NCBI GenBank assembly: GCA_904502015.1
Contig: CAJGEA010000048.1
Location: 1 to 11,020 of the forward strand
Direction of reading: 5' to 3'
Length of the DNA stretch: 11,020 bases
Source: an uncultured Clostridia bacterium
GTDB lineage: Bacteria; Bacillota; Clostridia; Oscillospirales; CAG-272
Each line of letters starts with the position of its first letter. Position 1 is the stretch's first letter. Shown in pieces: positions 1 through 7,579 of the stretch. Below the pieces are notes generated by a model, which had not been told where the DNA came from, did no database searches, and worked only from the letters and a program-made list of their open reading frames with translations. The position numbers and the translations under genes were made by a program.

Positions 1-684
<684 letters not shown>

Positions 685-688
685 TGCC

Positions 689-726
689 AAAGGGGGTGCC
701 ACGCATGATGTGTGGCACCCCCTTTT
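689..726 (+). terminator. Intrinsic terminator of the Glu-Thr repeat gene
   Basis: A long GC-rich hairpin starts 4 nt after the stop codon. The left arm is 689-704 and the right arm 710-725, with a 5-nt loop (ATGAT). It is 16 bp counting one G-T pair and the flanking A-T pairs; its core is GGGGGTGCCAC against GTGGCACCCCC. The right arm runs into TTTT (723-726), so the U-tract is short but the stem is very strong. It separates this gene from the promoter at 788. Confidence 0.88.
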
Positions 727-787
727 CGCTTCATCGTACGCGGTCCCCTCGTTTTTACAAGAAATTTCAAAAATCAAACATTATCTA

Positions 788-816
788 TTGACATTCCTCA
801 TTTTTCATGATATAAT
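788..816 (+). promoter_or_regulatory. Sigma-A promoter with extended -10, driving the 906-1811 lipoprotein gene
   Basis: The -35 box TTGACA (788-793) and -10 box TATAAT (811-816) both match consensus exactly, with the optimal 17-bp spacer and an extended -10 TG at 808-809. The region just upstream (750-787) is AT-rich. Transcription should start near 823, giving a leader of roughly 80 nt. That leader holds a possible weak imperfect hairpin (GCAGATC near 840 against GATCTCTGC near 860) and then the AAGGAG site at 893-898. No operator is evident. The promoter should be strong and probably constitutive. Confidence 0.9.
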
Positions 817-905
817 GGAACGGTATTGGTTTTGTGTCAGCAGATCCCGAATGACGTCGATCTCTGCCAACCGCACTAAATATTACAAACACAAGGAGAA
901 ACAAC

Positions 906-1811
906 ATGAAAAACCGTTACCTGATCCTGCTTGTAGCCCTGCTGGTCATCGGTAGCATGCTTCTCGTTGCCTGCAACAAGGATGACAAGCCCGCCGACAC
1001 CAAGGCTCCCACCGCGGCTCAGACCGAGCCCGCCACCGACCCCGCCGAGGACACCTCCGCTCCCGCCGAGGATACCTCCGCTCCCGCCGAGGACACCTCC
1101 GCTCCCGCCGAGGATACCTCCGTTCCCGCCGAGGACACCTCCGTTCCCGCTGAGGATACCTCCGCTCCCGCCGAGGATACCTCCGTTCCCGCTGAGGATA
1201 CCTCCGCTCCCGCCGAGGATACCTCCGTTCCCGCTGAGGATACCTCCGTTCCCGCTGAGGAGGAATCCACCGAGCCTACCAACGAACCCGTTGCTCCCGA
1301 GGCTGAGACCATGGTTGCAACTCCCTCTACCTCTTTCCCCTACGCCGGATGCGCTCTTAACATCAACGGTGTTGTAGTGGAAAACGGATATGACGGTGTA
1401 TGCGGCTACAGAAAGACTGAGGATGGCAACTATTGTATCTACGCTGTTGAGCGTCCCGGTGTAACCGTTGTTGCTAACAAGATCACCTTCTCGGGCTTTG
1501 CTCTTGTAGAGGGCGGTCAGGATAAGCTGTTCTACTCCATTGACGGCGAGCACTGGATGGAGATCCCCGCCACCTACAGCGCTGCCGACGACTTGGTTTC
1601 CGGCTCCTATGGATTCTGGGCTGCTGTATATGGCGGCTTGACTACTGAGGGCGTTGTGTTCTCCAATTGCTACTACGATGCCACCATCGACCTTTCCGCT
1701 CACGCAGGTGAGACCGTTGACGTATACGTGGCTGTTCGCAGCGTTGCCACCCATGAGGGCGCACAGCAGCTCTGCCACCTCTTTACCTTTAACGACGTAA
1801 CCGTTGCATAA
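906..1811 (+). CDS. Lipoprotein with PAEDTS heptapeptide-repeat stalk and C-terminal beta-rich head
   Basis: This 301-residue protein starts at ATG 906, seven bases after a good AAGGAG. It has a typical lipoprotein signal peptide: Lys/Arg at residues 2-4, a hydrophobic core to about 22, and lipobox LVAC with the acylated cysteine at C23. A short Asp/Lys/Ala/Pro-rich stretch leads into ten tandem PAEDTS[A/V] heptads (residues 46-115), then a Glu/Pro-rich tail. The remaining ~165 residues form a folded, Cys- and aromatic-containing domain. It includes an FYSIDGEHW segment resembling hairpins in beta-sandwich modules of extracellular Clostridia proteins. I do not recognise a named family and see no catalytic motif. 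It has its own promoter and terminator, so it is monocistronic. I infer a membrane-anchored protein whose head is held away from the cell by an extended acidic stalk; ligand or partner unknown. Confidence 0.9.
   Translation: MKNRYLILLVALLVIGSMLLVACNKDDKPADTKAPTAAQTEPATDPAEDTSAPAEDTSAPAEDTSAPAEDTSVPAEDTSVPAEDTSAPAEDTSVPAEDTSAPAEDTSVPAEDTSVPAEEESTEPTNEPVAPEAETMVATPSTSFPYAGCALNINGVVVENGYDGVCGYRKTEDGNYCIYAVERPGVTVVANKITFSGFALVEGGQDKLFYSIDGEHWMEIPATYSAADDLVSGSYGFWAAVYGGLTTEGVVFSNCYYDATIDLSAHAGETVDVYVAVRSVATHEGAQQLCHLFTFNDVTVA
1041..1250 (+). repeat. 21-bp minisatellite, ten copies, coding for PAEDTS[A/V]
   Basis: Ten full 21-bp units follow the pattern CCCGCYGAGGAYACCTCCGYT; a partial eleventh (CCCGCTGAGGAGGAATCC) follows at 1251. 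Variation is confined to four Y positions. Three are synonymous third-codon positions or nearly so, and one switches the seventh residue between Ala and Val. Units 6-7 (1146-1187) and 8-9 (1188-1229) are an exact 42-bp tandem duplication, which shows a recent higher-order expansion. Unit length is a multiple of three, so copy changes preserve the frame. Confidence 0.95.
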
Positions 1812-1814
1812 GCA

Positions 1815-1866
1815 TATCCCCTCGTCCGTGTGACAGCCACATGGACGAGGGGATACTTTTTTATTT
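1815..1866 (+). terminator. Intrinsic terminator of the PAEDTS-repeat lipoprotein gene, in the convergent gap with metG
   Basis: A hairpin begins 3 nt after the stop. The arms 1815-1827 and 1843-1855 form 13 perfect base pairs (TATCCCCTCGTCC against GGACGAGGGGATA). They extend inward five more pairs, including one G-T, to a 5-nt loop ACAGC. Downstream comes C then six T's (1857-1862) and ATTT. The orientation fits the + strand gene. On the minus strand, used by metG, the sequence after the stem is not T-rich, so any effect on metG transcripts would rest on the stem alone. Confidence 0.9.
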
Positions 1867-1874
1867 GGAAAAAA

Positions 1875-3869
1875 TCAGCGAATGCGCTCGCCCGGCTTGG
1901 TAGCGGGATCGAGGAACAGAACGCGCACGTCTTCCTCACCCGAGGCGAGGATCATGCCGTTGGATTCCACGCCGCAGAGCTTGGCGGGAGCGAGATTGGT
2001 CACGACGACCACCTTCTTGCCGATCAGATCCTCGGGCTTATACCACTTGGCGATACCCGAAACCACCTGACGCTGCTCATAGCCGAGATCAATCTGCAAT
2101 TTTAGCAACTTCTTGGCCTTGGGAATGGGCTCGCAGGCAATGATCTGCGCCACACGGAGGTCAACCTTCATGAAATCATCAAAGCCGATCTGCACGATGC
2201 CCTCGGGCTTGGCGACGGGCTCGGCCGCCTTGGCGGCCTTCTCTGCCTCAGCGATCTTGGCCTGACGGATGGCCTCCAGCTCGGCGAGCTTTTTCTGCTC
2301 GTCGATGCGGGCAAACAGCACGCGGGACTGGCCTACGGCAGCGCCGGGCTGAATCGATCCAAACTTGCCGCTGTCTTTGGCGCCTACGGTATCGTAGGAA
2401 ACGGCATCCGTACCCAGCATGGCGAGGATCTCGTCAGCCGTAGAGGGGATGAAGGGATGAAGCAGGACGGCCCCCCAACGGATGGTCTCCAGCAGGTTAT
2501 ACAGCACCGTGCCGAGTCGGGCATTCTGCTCGGGATCCTTGGCCAGCGACCACGGAGTGGTCTCGTCGATATACTTATTGGCACGGCGGAGCATGGTGAA
2601 GATGCACTCCAGCGCATCGGCGACGTGGTAGGTATCCATGTTGGCAACAACGCCCTCGTAGGCGGTCTCGCACGCGGCTACCAGCTCGGCGTCCAGCGCG
2701 TTCTGCTCGTCGGTACCCGCAACGGGGGTTGCCACGCGGTCGAAATACTTATTCTGCATATCCAGCGTACGCTTGACGAGGTTTCCGAGATTGTTGACGA
2801 GGTCGGTATTGAAGCGGCTGATGACCGACTCGTAGGTGATAGAACCGTCCGAGTTGTAGGGCATCTCGGCGAGGGCGTAGTAACGCACGCCATCCACCGT
2901 AAAATGCTCGGCCAGCTCGTCGGCATAGATAACGTTGCCACGGGACTTGGACATCTTATCCATACCGAAGTTGAACCAGGGGTGGCCGAACACCTTATCG
3001 GGCAGAGGGATATCCAGCGCCATGAGGAAGATGGGCCAGTAGATGGTGTGGAAGCGGAGGATGTCCTTACCGATGATGTGGACGTTGGCGGGCCAGAGGC
3101 GGCGGAACTTCTCGCTCTGCTCCTCGTAGCTCTTATCGGGATCGTAACCGATGGCGGTGATATAGTTGGTCAGCGCGTCCAACCACACGTAGGTGACGTG
3201 GCGGGGATCAAAGCTGACGGGAATACCCCAGGTAAAGGAGGTACGGGACACGCAGAGATCCTGCAGGCCTGCCTTGAGGAAGTTATTGACCATCTCCTTG
3301 CGGCGGGACTCGGGCTGGATGAAATCGGGGTGCGCCTCGATGTGTGCCATGAGGCGGTCGGCGTACTTCCGCATATTGAAAAAGTAGGCCTCCTCGCTGG
3401 CCTTCTGCACGTCGCGTCCGCAATCGGGGCACTTGCAGTCGGTCGCCTGGGTATCGGTGAAGAAGGACTCGCAGGGCACGCAGTACCAGCCCTCGTAGCG
3501 ACCCTTGTAGATGTCGCCCTTATCGTAGAACTTTTTAAAGATCTTCTGCACGGCGGCCTCATGGTAATCGTCGGTGGTGCGGATGAACTGGTCGTATTTC
3601 ACGTCCATCTTGTCCCACAGCTCGCGGATCTCACCCGCCACACCATCTACGTACGCCTTGGGGGTAATGCCGGCATCGCGCGCCAGATCCTCGATCTTCT
3701 GACCGTGTTCGTCGGTACCCGTACACATGAATACGTCGTAGCCCATCTCCCGCTTGTAGCGAGCGTAAGCATCGGTCATAATGGCCTCGTAGGTATTTCC
3801 AAAATGAGGTTTCTTGGAAGCATAGGCAATGGCGGTGGTGATATAGAATGCGGGTTTCGTACTGTTCAT
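1875..3869 (-). CDS. metG: Methionyl-tRNA synthetase (class Ia) with C-terminal tRNA-binding domain
   Basis: This cytoplasmic enzyme charges tRNA-Met with methionine. I place the start at ATG 3867-3869 (MNSTKPAFY) because AAGGAG lies 6 nt upstream. An in-frame ATG at 3944 would add 25 unrelated residues and has no such site. The 664-residue product shows the HIGH-type motif as HFGN (22-25), a CxxC...CxxC zinc knuckle in the connective insertion (C130, C133, C147, C150), the anticodon-side WLDALTNYI segment near 229, and KMSKS at 305-309. An Ala/Glu/Lys-rich linker follows. The last ~107 residues (558-664) are a Trbp111/EMAP-like OB-fold (DFMKVDLRVAQI, then VVVVTNLAPAKLCGVESNGM), typical of longer bacterial MetG. 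Its stop faces the convergent lipoprotein terminator 63 bp away. I see neither a T-box nor a clear sigma-A promoter in the 115 bp upstream; transcription may come from within or beyond the preceding gene. Confidence 0.97.
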   Translation of the reverse strand: MNSTKPAFYITTAIAYASKKPHFGNTYEAIMTDAYARYKREMGYDVFMCTGTDEHGQKIEDLARDAGITPKAYVDGVAGEIRELWDKMDVKYDQFIRTTDDYHEAAVQKIFKKFYDKGDIYKGRYEGWYCVPCESFFTDTQATDCKCPDCGRDVQKASEEAYFFNMRKYADRLMAHIEAHPDFIQPESRRKEMVNNFLKAGLQDLCVSRTSFTWGIPVSFDPRHVTYVWLDALTNYITAIGYDPDKSYEEQSEKFRRLWPANVHIIGKDILRFHTIYWPIFLMALDIPLPDKVFGHPWFNFGMDKMSKSRGNVIYADELAEHFTVDGVRYYALAEMPYNSDGSITYESVISRFNTDLVNNLGNLVKRTLDMQNKYFDRVATPVAGTDEQNALDAELVAACETAYEGVVANMDTYHVADALECIFTMLRRANKYIDETTPWSLAKDPEQNARLGTVLYNLLETIRWGAVLLHPFIPSTADEILAMLGTDAVSYDTVGAKDSGKFGSIQPGAAVGQSRVLFARIDEQKKLAELEAIRQAKIAEAEKAAKAAEPVAKPEGIVQIGFDDFMKVDLRVAQIIACEPIPKAKKLLKLQIDLGYEQRQVVSGIAKWYKPEDLIGKKVVVVTNLAPAKLCGVESNGMILASGEEDVRVLFLDPATKPGERIR

Positions 3870-3925
3870 GTTTGACTCCTTACTGCCGTCGGCTCGAATG
3901 GGAGCCGCGGCGTTAAAATTCCACG

Positions 3926-3954
3926 GGGAGAGGGTGTTTTTCACACCCTCTCCC
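3926..3954 (-). terminator. Perfect 12-bp hairpin between the glycosidase-like lipoprotein gene and metG, probable terminator
   Basis: The arms GGGAGAGGGTGT (3926-3937) and ACACCCTCTCCC (3943-3954) pair perfectly around a 5-nt loop. The hairpin lies 30 nt past the stop of the upstream minus-strand gene. Read on the minus strand, the stem is followed by CGTGGAATTTTAAC, so the T-run comes about seven bases late and is short. It may be a weak terminator for the lipoprotein gene or a leader structure of metG. A second small hairpin (CGGCTC 3890-3895 with GAGCCG 3902-3907) sits just ahead of the metG ribosome binding site. Confidence 0.5.
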
Positions 3955-3984
3955 GTTTATGTTGATTATGCGGTTTCGCTGACC

Positions 3985-6570
3985 TTAGTTCGTCGAGACC
4001 TCGTCAGTCGAGAACTCAATGGACGAGATGGTAATGGTCTCGCCTGCGGCGGCGGTCTTATGGAAGTAGATACCAAGTCGGTTGATATATCCCGAAGGTC
4101 TGCGGAATTCACCGGCATCGAATACCACGGTATGGAATTCACCGTCAGCCGTCAGATTTTCCTCAAGCGCGATTGCCTTGGGAGGCTCGATCATGCTGCC
4201 GTACGCGGCAGACATACGCAGACGGTCAGTGCCACCCGCCTCTACCTTATAGGTAATGCAAATGCTCTTGACACGCTCGGAGGGAACGGCATCAAGCAGC
4301 GTACCCAAGCCCAGAATCAGCTCGGTATTGTTGCCCACAGCGGTGGAGGTCACCGTCAGGCCGTCAGCACTGAAGGAGGTCTTGATGCCCTTCTTATCCG
4401 CGACGATACTCTCAAACTTCTCCTGAACCGCAGCGTCGGTCAGGTCAAGTCTTGCCAGCACGTCTGCATCCTCGGCGGGAGTAAAGGGAACGGAGCCCGT
4501 GGTGGTGTAGCGGTAGTTGTAACGGCCAACAGGAGCGGTGTCACCGTTGACGTACCACTTCATGATGTCGCCATCCTCCTGGGTGTTATCCGTCCACTTG
4601 AAGTCGATGGTGAAATCGTAGCAATCCTCGGCAATGCCCAGCATGGCCTTGGGAATGGCCACCGTCATGACGTTGCCCTTGACCGAGTAGGTCACCTTGC
4701 CTACGACCTCGGTTTCAAAGCCGTTACCCGTGAATCTCTCCAAGGTTGCGGTGGTTTCGTTCTCGGGGTTGGTCTTATTGAGGATGTACTGGTATCCCTC
4801 CCAGCCCTGCTCACCGTTGCCAAGGCTCAGGTAGAGGCGCATCCAGTAGGCGTCGGTATAGGGGGTCAGGTCATCCACGGTGCGAACCATGAAGTACACG
4901 GTCTCGTAGTCGCGCGCGACCTTGCAATCGTAGATGTCGTTACGGCCCGTGTCATTTTTGTACTCGAAGCGTCTGTTGGTGATGGGATTTCTGTAACCCA
5001 GCGAATTACGATCGGGCAGGCCGAAATAATCGTTGTAGGTGGGGCCTACGTTTGCCCACTGGCCGAATCCGCCGTTCACGTCAATCAGCTTCTCGGGGCT
5101 TGCCTTCTCGATGGCATCGGTACCCTTGTACTTACGGATCATGGAAACGAGCTGGTAGTAGTAGTGATCCTTCATGATACCGTTCGAGGGCTCACAGTCG
5201 CGGCTGTACTCGGCGTTGTACTGGTCAACGAAGCAATCCTCGTAGCCGCTCCAAGAGCCGATTCTCATAGCCACCCACTCATTCCAGCCCGTGACGAATA
5301 CCACGTTGGGATCCACCTTCAGTGCGTTCTCCCACTGCTGCTCGAAGCAAGCGCCGTAGAACAAGGCGTTCTCACGGGTATCATAACCGCGGGAGGTCCA
5401 AGTACGGCCGATGATGTTTTCACCGCTCATGGGTGCGAGCTTGGAGTTCACATAGTCATGGTTGAGCGACACGGCTACCGTGATCTGCTCCGGCAGGCCT
5501 GCGGTGGTGTTGTAGTACGCCTGGGGGTATCTGGAGAGCCAGCCCCAGTTACCGCTCTTCGGATTGTTGTCAATGTAGCCGGCAACATTAGCACGGAACG
5601 TAAAGAAGTTGCGGATGGTCTGCTGTTTCTCGGTAGACAGGTACTTCAGTGCGGAGGCGTGACCCATGACCATGGGCTTGCCGTCCATCTCGTACCACAC
5701 TTCCTTATACAAGCCCTTGGCGTAAATCGCATCATACAGCTGCTCCAGCTGAACTGCGGTAGCCTCAATGCCACCGAAGTTGAACATGAAGGATACGTCG
5801 GGGGCATTCACACCCTGCGCTCTCGCCTCGGAGAACACCTTCATGACGCGAATGGCGGTATCCATCCAAGTGAACGCACCGTTGGTGTTATCGAAGAACA
5901 CCACGTCCACGCCCGCGGCAGCCAAAAGCTCTGCCTGCTTGCGGATAACCCACTCGTCGTCACCGTCGTAGTAGCCGTAGATGGGCTCGTCCCAGAAATG
6001 GTACTGGCCCGTACCAGCGCCGCCCTTCACGGTAAAGACACCGAGCTTCTTCAGCGCGGTAGACGTCAAGGAGAAATAATCCTGCTCGGTGTAGCCCTTA
6101 GCCAAAAGGGTCTCAATATTCTTCTGGTTATTATACGCGGACTGATCCTCGGCAAAGGTACCGTGCCACGTCCAGTAGAACATAGCGACCGTCTTGTTTT
6201 CGCGCGTATCACCCGTGTCGGTATTGATGGGCACGACACGGCCAAGCCCGTCGACGCACACCCACTGGGTATTATCAACGGTATGGGTAGCGCTCGTATC
6301 CACGGTACTGTCGTCCAGCGCGGGATCGTAGGTTTCCCATGTCAAGGGATCCTTCACGGTAGTCACCTCCTCAGTTTCGGTTTCAGTTTCAGTTTCGGAC
6401 GAGGTCTCATCCGGATTGGCATTTCCCGTGGTGGGGCTCGTTTGCTCTACTGTGACCGATTCGCCCTGCGTATCGGCAGGGGTATCGCCCTTATCACACG
6501 CCGCAAAGCACAAGAGAGTCGCCGCAATCAAGGCAACAGCGGCGAGAATGCGCCGATTCTTTGTTTTCAT
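3985..6570 (-). CDS. Secreted lipoprotein with GH71/GH99-like glycosidase-type domain and C-terminal beta-sandwich modules
   Basis: The start is ATG 6568-6570 (MKTKNRR), which has AGGAG seven bases upstream; the ATGs at 6576 and 6591 are badly spaced from it. The product is 861 residues. A signal peptide ends in FAAC with the likely lipidated cysteine at C25, followed by a Thr/Glu-rich linker with SETETETETEE near 58-68. Residues ~125-485 look like a TIM-barrel hydrolase of the GH71/GH99-like group: FYWTWHG (131-137), HFWDEP (191-196), GVDVVFFDNTN (220-230), MFNFGG (262-267) and GWNEW (428-432). Acidic residues D227 and E431 are candidates for catalysis, not proven. Residues ~540-690 resemble a CBM9/DOMON-like sandwich (DFKWTDN, DGDIMKWYVNGD). 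Residues ~705-855 form another beta-sandwich ending ITISSIEF. I infer cell-surface action on a polysaccharide or glycan; the substrate is unknown. It has its own promoter and is read alone or together with metG downstream. Confidence 0.85.
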   Translation of the reverse strand: MKTKNRRILAAVALIAATLLCFAACDKGDTPADTQGESVTVEQTSPTTGNANPDETSSETETETETEEVTTVKDPLTWETYDPALDDSTVDTSATHTVDNTQWVCVDGLGRVVPINTDTGDTRENKTVAMFYWTWHGTFAEDQSAYNNQKNIETLLAKGYTEQDYFSLTSTALKKLGVFTVKGGAGTGQYHFWDEPIYGYYDGDDEWVIRKQAELLAAAGVDVVFFDNTNGAFTWMDTAIRVMKVFSEARAQGVNAPDVSFMFNFGGIEATAVQLEQLYDAIYAKGLYKEVWYEMDGKPMVMGHASALKYLSTEKQQTIRNFFTFRANVAGYIDNNPKSGNWGWLSRYPQAYYNTTAGLPEQITVAVSLNHDYVNSKLAPMSGENIIGRTWTSRGYDTRENALFYGACFEQQWENALKVDPNVVFVTGWNEWVAMRIGSWSGYEDCFVDQYNAEYSRDCEPSNGIMKDHYYYQLVSMIRKYKGTDAIEKASPEKLIDVNGGFGQWANVGPTYNDYFGLPDRNSLGYRNPITNRRFEYKNDTGRNDIYDCKVARDYETVYFMVRTVDDLTPYTDAYWMRLYLSLGNGEQGWEGYQYILNKTNPENETTATLERFTGNGFETEVVGKVTYSVKGNVMTVAIPKAMLGIAEDCYDFTIDFKWTDNTQEDGDIMKWYVNGDTAPVGRYNYRYTTTGSVPFTPAEDADVLARLDLTDAAVQEKFESIVADKKGIKTSFSADGLTVTSTAVGNNTELILGLGTLLDAVPSERVKSICITYKVEAGGTDRLRMSAAYGSMIEPPKAIALEENLTADGEFHTVVFDAGEFRRPSGYINRLGIYFHKTAAAGETITISSIEFSTDEVSTN

Positions 6571-6628
6571 GTTCATTCTCCTATTCTGCATAATTGGCTC
6601 TTCTGCGGAAAGCCACAGATTTGATAGA

Positions 6629-6657
6629 ATTATACCATAAATCCTACCTTATTTCAA
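6629..6657 (-). promoter_or_regulatory. Sigma-A promoter with extended -10 for the glycosidase-like lipoprotein gene
   Basis: On the minus strand, TTGAAA (6652-6657) and TATAAT (6629-6634) are 17 bp apart, with TG one base before the -10 (TGGTATAAT). The start should fall near 6622, leaving a ~50-nt leader before ATG 6570. The site lies in the AT-rich 115-bp gap after the HAD gene. In that gap I see no clear hairpin terminator for the HAD gene. Confidence 0.88.
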
Positions 6658-6685
6658 TAGATATGATAACAATTTCACAAACAAG

Positions 6686-7552
6686 TCACATTTTCACACC
6701 CAAATGCACCGCCAGCTTTTCAATGAGATCGGCAATCGCGCCATCGTCGCAATGGCAGAGGTGGAAGCGAGTCGCCGCCTTGACCGCATCCAGCGCGTTT
6801 TCGGGGCTACCCGACAGATCTGCGGCACGGAGCATGGGCAGATCGTTCTCGTGGTCACCCACGGCGACCGTCAGCATGGGGTGACCCAGCTCGGCGGCCA
6901 GTCGGTCGGCAACGAATCTCATGGCAGACGCCTTGGTACAACCCTTCGCCTGCAGCTCATAGTAGGCGGGGGAGGAGGTACTGTATTCCAGCGCATCCCC
7001 AAAGCGGGCTTCTACGAGGGGGCGGATGGCAGCCAGATCGGCGGCATCGCCGCGCGCCACCAGCTTGAACCACTGCGCGCCGTCGGTTTCCCACTCGTCC
7101 ACGGGCAGAAGCACCGACTCTATGCTGGCCATGCGCTCAATATCACTCCGCAGGGCGGGTGGAATATGATTGACGTCGGCGAGAAAGCCGTTTTCGGTGG
7201 ACACACGCACGCCCACGTTAGGATGAAGCTCGTGGATATAGCGCACTGCGTCCCGCACGAGGACGGGATCCATCGCGGTCTTGTTGACCGCGCGGTCGGC
7301 CTTACCGTCCCAGATATACGCGCCGTTGGCGGTAATAAGGGGGGCGTTGAAAAGGTCGTTATGGTACGGAATGGAGCGAATGATATTCTGACGGATGCGT
7401 CCCGTGGCGGCGGTGAAGTGACCGCCGAGCGCTTTGAAACGCTCCACGGCTTGCAGATTGCGCTCCACAAGGCGGGTACGGATACCGAAAAACGTACCGT
7501 CAAGGTCGGTAGCAATCAGAACGTTTCGGAAATCAGCCATAGTTTTGACCAT
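6686..7552 (-). CDS. Cof-type HAD-superfamily hydrolase (subclass IIB), probable sugar-phosphate or related phosphatase
   Basis: The 288-residue cytoplasmic protein carries all HAD motifs in order. Motif I is DLDGT (residues 16-20, D16 the expected nucleophile and D18 the acid/base), motif II is the Thr of TAATGR (T50), motif III is Lys in KGCTKASA (K203/K207), and motif IV is GDHENDLPM (232-240), which binds magnesium. The large cap between ~85 and 190 fits the C2 cap of the IIB/Cof family, whose members dephosphorylate small metabolites; substrate cannot be read from sequence. The start is uncertain. ATG 7552 and ATG 7540 (MADFRN) are both in frame, the second giving a more usual spacing to motif I. 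The only good Shine-Dalgarno, AAAGGAGG at 7572-7579, is 19 nt before the first ATG, with a hairpin between them. It lies downstream of rluD in the same direction, with no separate promoter seen. Confidence 0.92.
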   Translation of the reverse strand: MVKTMADFRNVLIATDLDGTFFGIRTRLVERNLQAVERFKALGGHFTAATGRIRQNIIRSIPYHNDLFNAPLITANGAYIWDGKADRAVNKTAMDPVLVRDAVRYIHELHPNVGVRVSTENGFLADVNHIPPALRSDIERMASIESVLLPVDEWETDGAQWFKLVARGDAADLAAIRPLVEARFGDALEYSTSSPAYYELQAKGCTKASAMRFVADRLAAELGHPMLTVAVGDHENDLPMLRAADLSGSPENALDAVKAATRFHLCHCDDGAIADLIEKLAVHLGVKM

Positions 7553-7553
7553 A

Positions 7554-7579
7554 GCTTTCGCGAAGCGAAAGCCTCCTTT
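7554..7579 (-). promoter_or_regulatory. Shine-Dalgarno plus intervening hairpin upstream of the HAD gene
   Basis: On the minus strand AAAGGAGG (7572-7579) is followed at once by an 8-bp perfect stem, GCTTTCGC/GCGAAAGC with a 3-nt loop (7554-7572), then a single base and ATG 7552. Linear spacing to ATG 7552 is 19 nt, too long for ordinary initiation. With the stem formed the apparent spacing becomes about 1 nt to ATG 7552 and about 13 nt to ATG 7540. The structure also shares one base with the Shine-Dalgarno. It therefore either decides which start is used or limits translation; which of these is inference. Confidence 0.6.

Noticed and set aside
876..1778. A 300-codon minus-strand frame with Gly-rich GGILSGNGG-type repeats
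   Set aside because: The repeats are the complement of the PAEDTS minisatellite. The + strand version has a promoter, Shine-Dalgarno, lipobox and terminator; this one has none.
2457..3875. A 472-codon + strand reading frame opposite metG
   Set aside because: The opposite strand encodes every MetG motif. The + strand product shows the typical composition of an antisense shadow and has no ribosome binding site I can support.
3870..3984. T-box or SAM riboswitch leader in front of metG
   Set aside because: A fragment resembling T-box wording (GTGGAA then CCGCGG) is present. The gap is only 115 nt, the TGGNACCGCG core is not intact, there is no stem I, and the main hairpin lacks a proper U-tract.
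3868..6624. A 918-codon + strand reading frame opposite the glycosidase-like lipoprotein gene
   Set aside because: It is the antisense shadow of a well-supported minus-strand gene with signal peptide, Shine-Dalgarno and promoter. Its translation is Val/Gly/His/Leu-rich with no domain pattern, as expected from the complement of biased codons.
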